This document shows positions 34,675-45,957 of a stretch of 64,000 nucleotides of DNA, piece by piece. This DNA comes from Pseudocercospora fijiensis CIRAD86 (taxonomy: Eukaryota > Ascomycota > Dothideomycetes > Mycosphaerellales > Mycosphaerellaceae). The translations under genes and the position numbers were made by a program. The stretch covers positions 7,096,550 to 7,160,549 of the forward strand of contig NW_006921532.1 of assembly GCF_000340215.1 (NCBI RefSeq), in the 5' to 3' direction. The notes beneath the pieces were generated by a model. That model ran no database searches. It was not told where the DNA came from and worked only from the letters and a program-made list of their open reading frames with translations. How positions within the stretch are numbered: position 1 is the first letter of the stretch; each line of letters begins with the position of its first letter.

Positions 34675-34940
34675 TTGCTTACTCTTCCTTACCTCTGCCT
34701 ACCTCTGCTACGTTGCTTCCTTACTCTTATCGATCGTTCTCCGCGCTATTAATATAGTGCCGCCCTATATCTTTAGTCCTTACCTATTATCTATTCCTAC
34801 TAATGTTTACGCTCTCGATTGTTGCTTTTAGTTTATCCTATTATTATCTTTTACTTTTGCCTTTACCTTCGATTAATATTGCTATAACTTTATTCCTTCG
34901 CTCTTGTTTCCTTAGATAGAACTATACGAGGCGTATTTTC

Positions 34941-34967
34941 CTAATAATACCCCGGGGGTAGTATTAG
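34941..34967. repeat. palindrome P3 of E3 copy A, after ORF2
   Basis: Arms CTAATAATACCCC and GGGGGTAGTATTAG, 270 bp after the ORF2 stop. Confidence 0.9.
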
Positions 34968-35117
34968 GAAGATAGCCGAACCTAGCCCCTCTACCCTTCT
35001 AGGACTACTTCCCTCTAGATTCCTAGACTCTAGCAACCTTCCTTAAGTAATAACGATAATAAGATACTCTACTAGAGGATGTTCCTGCCCTAATTAGCAC
35101 TAGCTACGTAGGATACT

Positions 35118-35130
35118 AAGAAAGGGAGGA
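35118..35130 (+). other. possible central polypurine tract of E3 copy A
   Basis: AAGAAAGGGAGGA repeats the core of the 3' PPT before the LTR (AAGAAAGGGAGGGA at 38733-38746). It lies in the P3-P4 spacer and is kept in copy B (about 54,096-54,108). A second PPT would give an internal plus-strand DNA start; this role is inferred. The rest of the spacer shows nothing. Confidence 0.4.
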
Positions 35131-35369
35131 TCCCTCTCCCTTCCTAGCTCTTAGATAGACGCAGTAACCTAGGCCTATAGCCTCTAAGAATGGGGACCTT
35201 AGGCCGCTAAGCTTAGTATCTAGAAGAAAGAAGAACGCACGAGCTACGTTTATATACCTACTGCTGTAAAAGGTAATACTGTATCTACAACGACAGTGCT
35301 ATAGGCTAATATAAGCTACGCTAGGCCTAGGCGATTTGCTCTTAGTTGCCGAGCATTTCTAGAGAAAAG

Positions 35370-35396
35370 CTAATACTACCCCGGGGGTATTATTAG
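35370..35396. repeat. palindrome P4 of E3 copy A, before ORF3
   Basis: Arms CTAATACTACCCC and GGGGGTATTATTAG, 426 bp upstream of the ORF3 ATG. Confidence 0.9.
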
Positions 35397-35653
35397 TCCC
35401 GCTAGCCTTACTACTATAGATTACTACTAGGTACTCGAACTAACTAGTTACATTTCGAGTGCGCGGGAATCTACGAAAGCTAGAGGTTAATAAAAGCGCG
35501 TAGTCGCTACTAGCAATTAGCTAGATCGATTATTAAACTTTAGCCGCCCTACTAATAAAGGAGTCTCGTATATAGCTTCACTTTTTAGGGTCTATATATA
35601 ATCGTTATCCGTTTGCTTTACCGGAATATACGGACTACGCTACCTTCGTACCC

Positions 35654-35822
35654 TATTTAAGGCGAGCTTTCTAAGCTCTTTCTTCTACTCGAATACTAAC
35701 TAACTTACTACCGCCTATCCCCTCCCCCTCCTTCTATCTAAACCCTTTAATTATTATTAACAAGCTACGAACGTTTTTTTGCAAAACTCGTTACTAACTC
35801 CTTTCCGCTCCGGTCGACTAAG
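35654..35822 (+). promoter_or_regulatory. promoter-like leader of E3 ORF3
   Basis: TATTTAA at 35654 is followed by a strongly pyrimidine-rich stretch (35,680-35,750, including CCCCTCCCCCTCC) and then the ORF3 ATG, the layout of a fungal promoter plus leader. In copy B the same region is split by the 1.6-kb insertion. Inferred. Confidence 0.35.
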
Positions 35823-38558
35823 ATGTCTTCCGGCGCCCTAAATCCGCTAGGCGCTAGCAGTAGTAGCAACCTACTAGCCCTAAACCTAGGCGCACTAGTC
35901 CCGATCGAAGCCCTATCCGACAGCGCCTTAGCTGCTATAACTAGCCTCGAGCACTGCTTCTAGATCGTTACCGCCCTTAAAGACCCTTAAGAGAAGATCT
36001 AGAACGCTCGCACCCTGCTACGCGTTATTAATAGGAACATTAAGAAGGCTGCTGTCTTAGTTGCGTACGGTATAAACAACTTGCGTTAGTCTATCGGTAA
36101 GCGTGTCTTTAAGCGCGAGGTTCTTAACGATATAGATATCGAATAAGCCTTTCCTATCGTCTATAGTCTCGAGATAGCCGGCACCTAGATTCGCTTGCGC
36201 TTTAAGACCCTCGACTAGGCCTTCGAATATTAGGGAGGACTAAGCAGTCTTCCTAAGAGCCTTATTAATTTCGCCTACGGTAGATAAGAGCGTACTAAGT
36301 AGGTCTCTTCGTTCGTTAATAAGTACAAGGTCCGTCGTTAAAGCGCCGAGTACCTTTCCCGCACTATAATCTATCGTATATCTACCGCTAGTAAGAAGGT
36401 AGGCAAGTAGTTACTTAACTTGTCCTTTACGCTTAACGACTTTACGACATCCTACTAGAAGAAGTACTACGATGCGATTGTCTAGGTCGATCTTAACGTA
36501 TAGACAACTAAGGATCTACTAAAAGAGAAGGGCTATCGTATTAATAGTATAGGTTTTATTATCGAAGGTTAAGAGGCTCCTATCGTTAATATCCTTAAAC
36601 GTAAGGCTCTTCGCCTAGAAATAGAGGCCGATACGGCTACTAGTCTCGCGCTCGCTACGGAGATGCAGGCTTAAGACCGTCGCTCGACCCGCAACCGTAA
36701 GGTCCCTTAGGAAGTTAAGGACGAGCGCGCTAAGGCCGAAGCAGCGCGTAAGAAGGCATTATATACTCGCTAGGCCCTCCGCAAGGCTACTAAGAAGTAT
36801 AGCGCCCCTTCTAGTACTAACTATAGTACTAACTATAGTAACTCGGATATTAATATACTAGATATACTACTAGAAGATGTCTCCTCCGAAGGCTCCTTTA
36901 GCGAGCGTAGAGATAGAGGGCTCTCGCCGATCCTATTAATTAAGAACATCTATAGTTCTTATAAGGGCGACTCTATTACGTACCTTATTACTAAGATCGA
37001 TATAGTTCCTAAAGCCGCAATAGGCGAAGCTCCTACCGCTCTCTCTATCTATTAATAGCTCGACGACCTTAGTAAGCTAGGAGAAGAGCCGTTCTCTATA
37101 TATATTAACTATATTAAGAAGGCCGCTAAGGTCTGTAGTCTCTATACTAGTACTAAAGCGAGTGTCCTCGTCGGTCGCCTATTAAAGATTAGTCGCAAGG
37201 TTCCTAATTAAGACGCCTTCGCTACCCTTAAAGCTAATTAGGCCTATACTAACTAGTTTCCTAGACGCCCTATTGCCGCCCCGATATCTCTAGGACTCTA
37301 CGCGTTCAACCCTACTAGTACTGTTACTCGCGCCCTTACGCTAACGGATCGCTAGAGCAAGTTCGTTACCGGCATCCTTAGCTAAGGCACTTCCTTCGAC
37401 CGCTTTCGCTAGACTAGCAATACTATCTTCCCTTAAGTCTTTAGCTAGTTATAAGAGCCTCGTAGAGCACATCTTCCTTTCCTTATCGACCTAATATAGG
37501 AGGAGTTTAAAATGTACCTTTAGTATATACGTACGATGCCTAAGTCTAAGTAGGAAGGCCGTAATGCCCTTTAAACTTATAGTATAAGCAACTAAATCGT
37601 CCGCTAGCACCCTACCCTATAGCTCTTAGCTATCGCCCTTCGACCTAATTACGTATATAAGCTTATCTCCGTCCCTAAGCCTACTAAGTTCTTTAAGGTT
37701 AGCGGTACTTACGAAAACTGTCCTTCTAAGGAGTCTGCTCGTCTCGGACAAGATATAGTTAAGCTCGCAGCTAGCGAGGGTGCTAGTTACCTATATATTA
37801 AGGTCTGCCTTATATCTAAGGATAAGACTAGCTGCTCTACTATTGTCGAAGGCATATATTAGCCCGAGGTCTTTGCGAACTAGGTTAAGAAGCTTAAGGC
37901 TCGTAGCCTAGTCCTACTAACTAAGATCGGCAAGCTTACTAATAAGTACCTTACCGACGACGACCTCGACTACATATTCGATAGTTAGCCTAATAGTAAG
38001 GGGCGTAAAGCGAAGTAGATTCTCAACCCTCTAAAGGAGTGCGAGGTCTCTATTCAGATACTATACCTACTATATAGTAATCTAAAGACTAAGAGCAACC
38101 GTATATTAATTAACCTAGGCTACTCTCGCGTTATTAACGGCACTAAGGTTGAGGGTTACGAGAACTTAATAGTCTCTTAGGTTGCTAAAGCGTACCGCAA
38201 TCTGACCGCCCTCCTAGCCTCTAACTCCTTCGTACTATTCGCTTTCCCTACGGCTATCTTAGTCGAAGGCCTCGGCTATATCTCCGACGCTCTAGTTAGT
38301 AGGATTCCTTAGTTAAGTTACGTTGTTTAGAACGAAGTTAAACAGATCCTCTAGCTTAATAACGAGGGACTAAAGGAATATCTATACGATTAGGAGAAAG
38401 CTGCGACGGAAAAGGCTATTAACCTCCTCGTTAATTAAGCTTTCTACGAGGGATAGTACTTCGGTACTAATAGCTTTAACGCGTACGGAGGAGATTTCGA
38501 GAGCCGACTAGCAGATAAGGTTATTGCTAGTAAGGATTACGGCGCGTTAAAGCAATAG
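35823..38558 (+). pseudogene. E3 copy A ORF3: unknown 911-codon protein
   Basis: I recognise no domain. One frame runs from ATG 35823 (CTAAGATGTC) to TAG 38556-38558 over 911 codons, broken only by TAG/TAA. The frame in copy B has exactly the same length with no indel, so it was a real coding region under constraint. Visible: Ser/Leu-rich N-terminus; basic, Tyr-rich middle; a likely coiled coil rich in Arg, Lys, Ala and Glu near codons 280-340 (DERAKAEAARKKAL); a low-complexity STNYSTNYSNS; an Asp/Glu-rich segment; and a globular C-terminal half with the best-kept blocks NRILINLGYSRVI and FAFPTAILVEGLGYISDA. No Cys/His knuckle, polymerase, integrase or membrane segment. Possible roles (second structural protein, captured gene) are guesses. 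Confidence 0.7.
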
Positions 38559-38614
38559 TAAGTCTATATAGTGTTGCTTAGGAAGTTGTTTTTATATAAT
38601 TATAGTATCTAGGA

Positions 38615-38640
38615 TCAATGCTACCCCGGGGGTATTATTG
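38615..38640. repeat. palindrome P5 of E3 copy A, after ORF3
   Basis: Arms TCAATGCTACCCC and GGGGGTATTATTG, 57 bp after the ORF3 stop and about 105 bp before the 3' LTR. Confidence 0.88.
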
Positions 38641-38732
38641 CGGAGTTCTAAGAATAGCCTTAGCTAAGAACGCTAAGGATGTATATATGTTTGTTTTGAG
38701 CGCGCAATGTAAAGCGTGTCTAGTTAGATACG

Positions 38733-38746
38733 AAGAAAGGGAGGGA
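38733..38746 (+). other. 3' polypurine tract of E3 copy A
   Basis: AAGAAAGGGAGGGA immediately before the 3' LTR, the expected plus-strand primer site. It fixes the + orientation of this copy. Confidence 0.85.
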
Positions 38747-39025
38747 TATTAGCTAGTAACCGGCCCTATACCTATAGGCTAGTTTTAAGCCTATATAAGA
38801 GGCCTCCTTCTACATTGTAGATAGATTATTAACCTCGTATAGTACATTGTTTATGTTACACTTCTACAATGCCTATATTGCAGGGCTCTAGTTATTAGCC
38901 TAAGCGACAGTCTCGTCATCCTATCTTGCTAAACATAGCTGCCTATATTGCTATAGGTTATGTTACCCTCGGTAGCCTGTACTATTGCTATAAGTAGTAG
39001 TAGTGGTGTTAGTTTCCGTCCTTTA
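38747..39025 (+). repeat. E3 copy A 3' LTR
   Basis: 279 bp; differs from 26742-27020 mainly by C/T and G/A changes. Followed by CTAG (39026-39029). Confidence 0.93.
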
Positions 39026-39379
39026 CTAGGCTAAGGTTCTCTTTTCCTAAGGTGCTATTACTTAACTTATTGCCTCTACGAGCAGTGCTATAGGCCCTAT
39101 GCTTTTACCGTTCGCGGTTAATAGCGGTAGCGGAACAGTTGCGAGGGCCGTCGTAGAACTTGCTATTAGTCCTTTAAGGCGAGAGCTCCGTCGAAGCGGT
39201 ATATTAATAGATCTTAACTTATAGTCGGAAGAAGTGTCTATTAGGACAGTAGGTTCTTCGATCTACTATAGCTATTCTAGCCCTAGTCCTAGCTACCGCA
39301 GTCTACGCGCATACTTATTCGGTACCTAACCCTTAGGAGGAAGGAAGCCGACCGGTTTACACTTCGTAGGGTTGTTGTA

Positions 39380-42300
39380 ATAGAAGTCTACGATAGAGGC
39401 GGCGGCAGTATTAACTACGTTGCTAGCGGGCGCCTAAGTTGCTTCGTCTATACTATATCTAACCTATTTCACTTTATACTAGCACTTCGGCTCTTTCTTA
39501 CTATTCTTTACCGCTCGTCCTCGCGGTATCTATATCTTACTATCTAGTACCTTCTTAACTTTATAGTGTTCTTCCTCTTCTTCGTTATCTTCGCGTATAA
39601 CCGTAATTAGCGGTAGCGGAGGAAGGTTCTAGTTAGGCATAGGATCGGTAGCCGTAGGTCGTAAGAGGTCGGTATAGAAGGCATTCGCTAGGCCGATATA
39701 TACGCTTATATTACTAAAGTCGAGTTTATAAGTATTAGTAGGAAGGACTTCTAATATCGGGTACGAGCCTACCTATTTATTATCGAGCTTCTTAGTAGGT
39801 CGCTCTGTTTTCTAGTTCTTTATACTAATGTATACTATATCGCCGACTTCGAATGCTAGTATAGAGTCTCGGTACGCGTTAGCGTTGTTAGCGTAGGTCG
39901 CTTATACGAGTTGTATATTATCGCGAAGCTATACTTTTAATTCTTCTATTTGCTTAGCAAAGCGGTCCGCTTTTGCTACGTCTAAGCGCTACTTAGCGGG
40001 CATTATTTTTATAGGCTTCGTAAAGTTAGCCGTCGTAGATCTCGGGTTTCTACCTGTCTCTACGTAGAATAGAGAGACGCCTATTATCTCGGAGATATAG
40101 TCGTTAAGCGCAAACTTAGCTATAGGAAGCTAGTTAACCTAGTCGTCCTATATATAGTTTATATAGGTATATAGGTACTACTCGGTTGCTTTATTAGTAA
40201 TTTCGCTCTAACTATTAGTCTCTAGATAATATACCGAAGACATCGTTTAGTCGATCCCTAGGATTTAGCATAATCTTCTCTAGAAAGCGGAGATCTATTA
40301 TAACCCTCGGTCGGAAGTAATAGAGAGAGGTAAGCTATAATAGCAATAGACGTAGCGTACGTAAACGTATGCGATATATTTAGCTTCTATCGATAGTACC
40401 GGGATTAGGTGCTTGCGCTTGCCTAGTCGGTCCGTAACTATAAGTATGTTCTTATAGATCTGCTTATCTACGTAACTAGTGCTAGGTAGCAGTTTAATAA
40501 CGAAGTCTATCGCTATATTATCCTACAACTCGAAGGGTACTAGTAGAGGTCTTAGTAGTCTAGGGTGCTTAGATATGTCGGGCTTCGTACGTCTATATAT
40601 ACGACAATTGCGAATAAACTTCCGAACAGATTGTAACATTCTAGGCTAGATATAGTCTCGCATAAGCAAGTCTAACGTCTTTGTACGTCCTAGATAGTTA
40701 GCTAAAGGTGCATTATATATCTATCGGATAACTCGGGTACGGACTTTGTTCTCTTTACTAGCAAGTAAGAACAAATAGTACTTGCCGTAGCGATTCTTAA
40801 CGTAGATAAGGCCTCCGGCGGTCGTTATATCTTAAGGACTAATCTTGTGTTTTCGAAGATAAGGATATAGTTGTACCTGTTCTAGTTGTTTAACGGCTTC
40901 TATAACCTCGGGGTCTTCTATATAGAGGGTTCGGATCTGTTCGTCTACTAAAGTCTCCTTTGCTTCTTATACTAATATAGCTATTATATACAAGACTTTA
41001 TCGGGACTAAGAATAGTTTGTCGTTGCGCAAGGACGCGTAGATTATCTGCGTTGTTTAGCAGATCTTAAGAACGTCTAGTTAAAGCATCTAGCTTAGTAC
41101 CTTACATACCTAGTCGGTAGATAACCTTAAAGTTAAACTAAGAAAGGAACTCGGCCTAACGTGCCTAGCGTCTGTTTAGCTCCTTCGTAGACATAAAGTG
41201 TTCGAGATTCTTATAGTCTAAGTATACTAACGTTGGCTTGTCTTCGACAAGTTCTATTTCGTCTTTAACTTTAGTTGCTATTAGTTTAGGTCGCTATTCT
41301 TTAAAAGCACGAACGATAGCTATAAGCTCCTTGTCGTAGATATCGTAATTGCATTTAGCTAGAGACATCTTATACGATAGGAATACTACTAGGCGGAGGA
41401 TTCCATCCGTTCCTCTTTAAGACAGTATAGCTACTGTTACGTAATCGGAAGCATCGGTTTTAAGAATAGTTTCTAAGCCGGGCGTAAAGTATACAAGGGT
41501 TAGTGCCTCTATAAATGCTTTCTTTAGACCTTTAAAAGCTTCCTAGCAATTAGCAGTCTAATCCTATACTACTGTCGGGTCCTTTGTGCGTATTAGGCGC
41601 ACTAATAGTGCTACGATCTTCGAGAAGTTACGAATAAATCGCCGATAGAAGTTTGCAAACCCTAAGAATAACTAGATGTCTTTAACATTACGAGGAGTCT
41701 ACTATTCTTGTACTGCTTACACCTTCTCGGCATCTATTTTGATACCGTCTCTTCTAATAATAAGACCTAGGTACTTAGTCTCGTAAACGTAGAATTTATA
41801 CTTGTTAATGTCTAGCTGCAAGCCTGTAGTGCTTAGCTTTTCTAACACTCTCTGTACGTGTTAAATATGTTCTTCGTACGTGTCGCTAAAGATAAGTAGA
41901 TTATCTAGATATACTAAAACGAAGTCGTCTAGGAATTCTCTTAATAAGTCGTTAATATACGACTAGAAAGTGCTAGGAGCATTGTATAGACTAAATAGCA
42001 TAACGACATATTCGAATTGTCTATATCTCGTAGTAAAAGCAGTCTTCTACTCGTCGCCTTAAGCGATACAAATGCGATTAAAGGCTGCGATTATATTAAG
42101 TTTCGTAAACTACTTCTTACCGGAGATCTTGTTTATCGTTTCTTATACTAACGGGATAGGATACCTAGATTTGATAGTAATCTTATTAAGGGCTCTATAG
42201 TCGATGTATACACGTAGACCTCTACCTAGTTTCTAGACAATTAGTACTAGAGATACCGTAGGAGAGTTGCTTTTCTAAATATTGCCTTTCTCGAGTTGTT

Positions 42301-43430
42301 CGTTAACCTATCTCTTAACTACTTTATTCTCGCTTGCGGACATATTATATAGTCGTTTCTTCGGCGGGATCTGTCCTATACGGATTTTGATTTTATAATT
42401 AATGCTAGGTCGTATAGGAGGTAGCTCGTCGGCAGCGTAGCGTAAGAAGACGTGTTCCTACCGGTAATATTCTAGTAGTATAAACTGCTTTGGGTCCTAA
42501 TTCTTGTCTTTGCCTTTTATAAACTTCTCCTTGTCGGCTACGGTTATCGTATACGCTTTAATCGAGTTACTAGCTCTAACGTTATCGACCTGCCTCGCTA
42601 CTAAAGTATATATATATATAGCGTATACGAACGCCTCTTAGCTGCTTCGTATAGGTCTTACGGTTATAGAGTGCGCTAGTAGTATATAGGCTGTAAACGG
42701 GTCTGCTAGTGTCTTCGAGGCGTAGGTTTCGGTAGGGTTAATATAGATCGTATCGACAATAGCGCCCTTCTAGCGCGTATATATGCCGAACGCTCTCGGT
42801 CCTACTTCCTTAATCTCGATATCGGGCTTAATACCTACTTCGATAGGCGCTAGTATAATCTAATCTCCGATAAGGCTCTTTAGTAGAGCCTTTAACTTTA
42901 TCGGAACAGTTAGTCCTACTAGTAGTCTCTTACTATCGAAATGATTATTATATCTTAGGTCTCGAAGGATAACCTTTCCTTCCTTATACAACTTAGTCGG
43001 TTAGTACTTGTTATACTAGCTTCTACCTAAGGTAATGTCGTAATCGATATCGGCAATAAAGCATCGTATTGTTTCCTTATAACCGCCGATATCGAGTTCA
43101 AACTCTATTATATCGGTAATAAGGAACGATAAAGTACTACCGTCTGCGAGTCCGACTACTATTAGTGCCTTTAGTCTAATCTTTAGGAGATTGTAAGAGT
43201 GCGCATATTAGGTATTAACGTATTCTGTTATTAATCTATTATCTAAATATAGTTCTATATCTATACTATTTGCTTTGCCCTATATTACTATATAATCTCC
43301 TATTCTAGGGAGTTTAAGAGAGTTAGGTATAGGATTAGGTGCAGGCAACACACTTGCAGATAATGCTAACAATCGTATAGATGTCGTTATCCCTTCTTGT
43401 CTACTACTTATTACGCTTAAGTAGTAGACT
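39380..43430 (-). pseudogene. E2 pol (PR-RT-RH-IN-chromodomain), RIP-inactivated
   Basis: Chromovirus polyprotein on the minus strand. The RT active site reads YLDNLLIF at 41888-41911; the second Asp became Asn by TG>TA. RT spans about 42,400-41,550 and RNase H about 41,500-41,050. The integrase C-terminal half is well preserved (about 40,150-39,650: NDYISEIIGVSLFYVETGRN, then FEVGDIVYISIKN). A chromodomain at about 39,600-39,390 reads HYKVKKVLDSKI, YKVKW and FYYNNPTKC. E3 copy A sits 350 bp beyond its end, in the element's tail. Ends approximate. Confidence 0.88.
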
Positions 43431-43439
43431 GCGCATTTT

Positions 43440-45330
43440 CCGCCTCGGCTTCGGTAATAGTGCTAGCAGCTGCTAACACCTTCGGCATAGCGTAATCCTT
43501 TAGTAGACAGTCCGAGCTGTTCTTTATATAACCCTTCTCTTAGCACTTTAAGCACTTGCCTTCCTTTATCAAGGCGATATAGTAGTCCTTCGTAAGGCTA
43601 GGTAGGTCCTTATACTTTCTAGGGCGAGAATCGAATAGCTTCTTACTATCGGTAACAGCTGCGGCTCTAGTAGCGGCTCTAGCATTCGTACTAGCAGTAG
43701 CGGCCGTAGAGTTCTTCGGGTTAGTTGCATTCGGTATACGAGTAGCTAGCTTCTTATAGGTTTCCTTATACTAGTCGAACTGCTATTCTAAGACCTAGCA
43801 CTTCTTAACAATCTTACGGAGCTTCTTTAGAACATCTCCGGTAATAAACTTATCGGCGTATGCTTTATTAAGCTTAGCGATAAAGAGAGGGATTTCTATC
43901 TTCTCCTTTATATTAATATAAGCACGATCTATTTAGTATTTAGTATAGAAGGTCGAGAAGCGCTCGTTATCCTACTACTTTAGAGTAAAGAAGCTGTTAT
44001 ATACCTTGCTATCCTCGTTCGTAATGCTATAGTTAATGCCTAAGAACTTTATTATACTAGCGATAGAGTAAAATAGCTTAATAGCTTCCTTCTTAAGCTT
44101 CGAAGGGACGCGTATCTTTAAGGCAATCTAGACCTTTCCGCTAGTTAAGTTGTATATATAGCGTAAGTAGGAGTCCTTATCTCTAAAGGTTATAGCGTCG
44201 AGTTTGTTCTCTACCTACAACTCCTATTGCTCGTAGGTAATCTTGCTATTATTAGCAAACTTGTTAACGCTAATGTCCTTTCCGCTACTATACGACTTCG
44301 AACTTAACTTAAGGGTCTTATCGTAATAAACTAAGCCCTTATCTGCCTTCTTATACTTCTTATAAGCATCCGATCCGGAGTTACTATCTAAGGACTCTGC
44401 CTTATCGTCCGACTTATCGCTAGAACTGTCTAAGTCGTCCGAGGAGTCGTCGGAGGAGGACGGATCGTCGTCTAAGAGTATAATAGCCTTCTTCTTCTTT
44501 TCCGCCTTCTTCTCTTTCTTATTATCCGACTTCTTACTATCTAGCTTCTTACTATCTAACTTCTTGTTATCCGATTTATCGTTCGCGCCGTTGCGCTAGT
44601 TGCGGCGGCGTTCTATCGATAGTAAAGATGCTAAGCGGCCCTTCGGTATAGTATCGCGATTGTCTAAACGTCTACGCTAGGCTTCCTCGAGCTATACTTT
44701 AAGGTTAGCAACCTTATCTATATAAACCTTATTAAGATTATTAAGGTCCTCCTAGCTAAAGGCTCCTTCTGCCTTCTACTTAGCTTCCTATAGCTAATCC
44801 TTTAGATTAGTATTATATTTCTAATACCTCGTTAGCTTCTTCTGCATCTTATCTACTAGCTTAGTCTTAGTTTTAGATTTACTATCTTCGAGGGACTTCT
44901 TATAAGCTAAGAGAATAGTATTATAGAGTATCTGCAAATCGTCGAGTTTCTTCTAGTTAAGCAAGTTTGCTTTATCTAGGGCTAGCGTCTATATAAGGGA
45001 CCGCTTAAAGTTATAAGCGAAGATATAGAGCAAAGCGTATAAAGCCTCTATATAGGTCTCTGTCTAGACCTACTGCTTTAGGTCTTTAGCTGTTATATTC
45101 TGCAAGTCGTTATACTTAATATACACTCTGCGGACTTCCTTATCCGTTATAGTACTATTATCCGTCTCTTCGTCTAGGAGCGGCATATTAATCTAGTAGG
45201 TCTTATCTACTTCTATAATGTCTTCCGCCCGACTTAGTTCTATAAGGTTAAGGCGAGCGCTAAGTTTAGCGTTCTTATTAATGTTAGGCAACTTGCCTAC
45301 AATCTCTTACTCTTACTATTCGTACTAGTT
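43440..45330 (-). pseudogene. E2 gag with zinc knuckle
   Basis: Minus-strand nucleocapsid/capsid precursor. The C-terminal knuckle (43512-43557) reads KCLKC, GYIKN, then Cys: the CCHC pattern with His changed to Tyr. An acidic Ser/Asp-rich linker lies at about 44,360-44,480 (SSSDDSSDDLDSSSDKSDD). The N-terminal part reads NLIELSRAEDIIEVDKTY at about 45,240. RIP damage is moderate and many CA/TG remain. The start codon was not located. Confidence 0.75.
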
Positions 45331-45779
45331 GTTCGTTTATATATCGAGTGTTTGCGACTCGCGACGGTTACTAAACAGTTGCTCTAGAAGGATCGAGTAT
45401 CGCGATAAACTAGGGCGGGAGCCGTACTTACGCGCTATATTGTCGGTTATAAACTATCGCGTCGCTCGAGGTGTCGGAGAGTTCTATTATAGTATCTAAT
45501 ATATCTTCTGTCTTCTAAGAGACTAAGATATATAAAATTCTAAGATACTTATCTCTGTTTCTTCTTCGAGGTCGCTAGACCTGCTATTAGTTCTGCTACG
45601 CGCCGTAGTCGCTTAGTAATAGGCAGCCTTGCGCTATACTATTAGGTCGGTGTTTTCTATAAAGTATACTAGTCGGCACCTGCAATAATGCGCTAGTTAG
45701 TTGTCTGTTGTCGGCGCTATCGTAGCGTACTATTAGCGTCTTCGTAACGCGTTAGGTAATGTTTTAAAGGTCGACGTAG

Positions 45780-45952
45780 TATAACGGGTAAATAGTATTA
45801 GAGACGTTATTATTTAAGACGTCGACGTAGAATCTAAGAAGAGCGCGAGAGAGGGCGCGACTAAATATATCGAAGGTTTGCTATAGCTCGGCGGGACGGC
45901 CCGAGCCGGCTTTTACGTGTCTTAGGCATATAAAGGGTCTCGGCCTATAATA
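45780..45952 (-). repeat. E2 5' LTR
   Basis: 173 bp, partner of 26252-26424, followed by the GGGGT duplication (45953-45957). Confidence 0.92.
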
Positions 45953-45957
45953 GGGGT

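Larger units (their letters stand above)
26742..39025 (+). mobile_element. E3 copy A: three-ORF gypsy-type LTR retrotransposon
   Basis: 12,284 bp on the + strand with 279-bp LTRs and a 4-bp CTAG duplication (26738-26741, 39026-39029), inserted in the tail of E2. Order: LTR, leader (27,021-27,674), palindrome P1, ORF1 gag-protease, P2, ORF2 RT-RNase H-integrase, P3, a 400-bp spacer with an internal polypurine tract, P4, a TATA-like/CT-rich leader, ORF3 (911 codons, unknown), P5, 3' PPT, LTR. All frames are RIP-damaged, but less than in the Helitron. The leader shows no frame. The LTR has a short AGT microsatellite near its end. Confidence 0.92.
26252..45952 (-). mobile_element. E2: Ty3/gypsy chromovirus, interrupted by E3 copy A
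   Basis: Minus-strand LTR retrotransposon with 173-bp LTRs and GGGGT duplications inside the gag of E1. Minus-strand order: 5' LTR (45780-45952), leader (45,779-45,331, nothing recognised), gag (45,330-43,440), pol with chromodomain (43,430-39,380), tail (39,379-39,030), E3 copy A, rest of the tail (26,737-26,425) and 3' LTR. A clear polypurine tract AGAGAGGGGGTAG abuts the 3' LTR, confirming orientation. Without E3 it is about 7.4 kb. It keeps somewhat more CA/TG than the Helitron. Confidence 0.9.
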
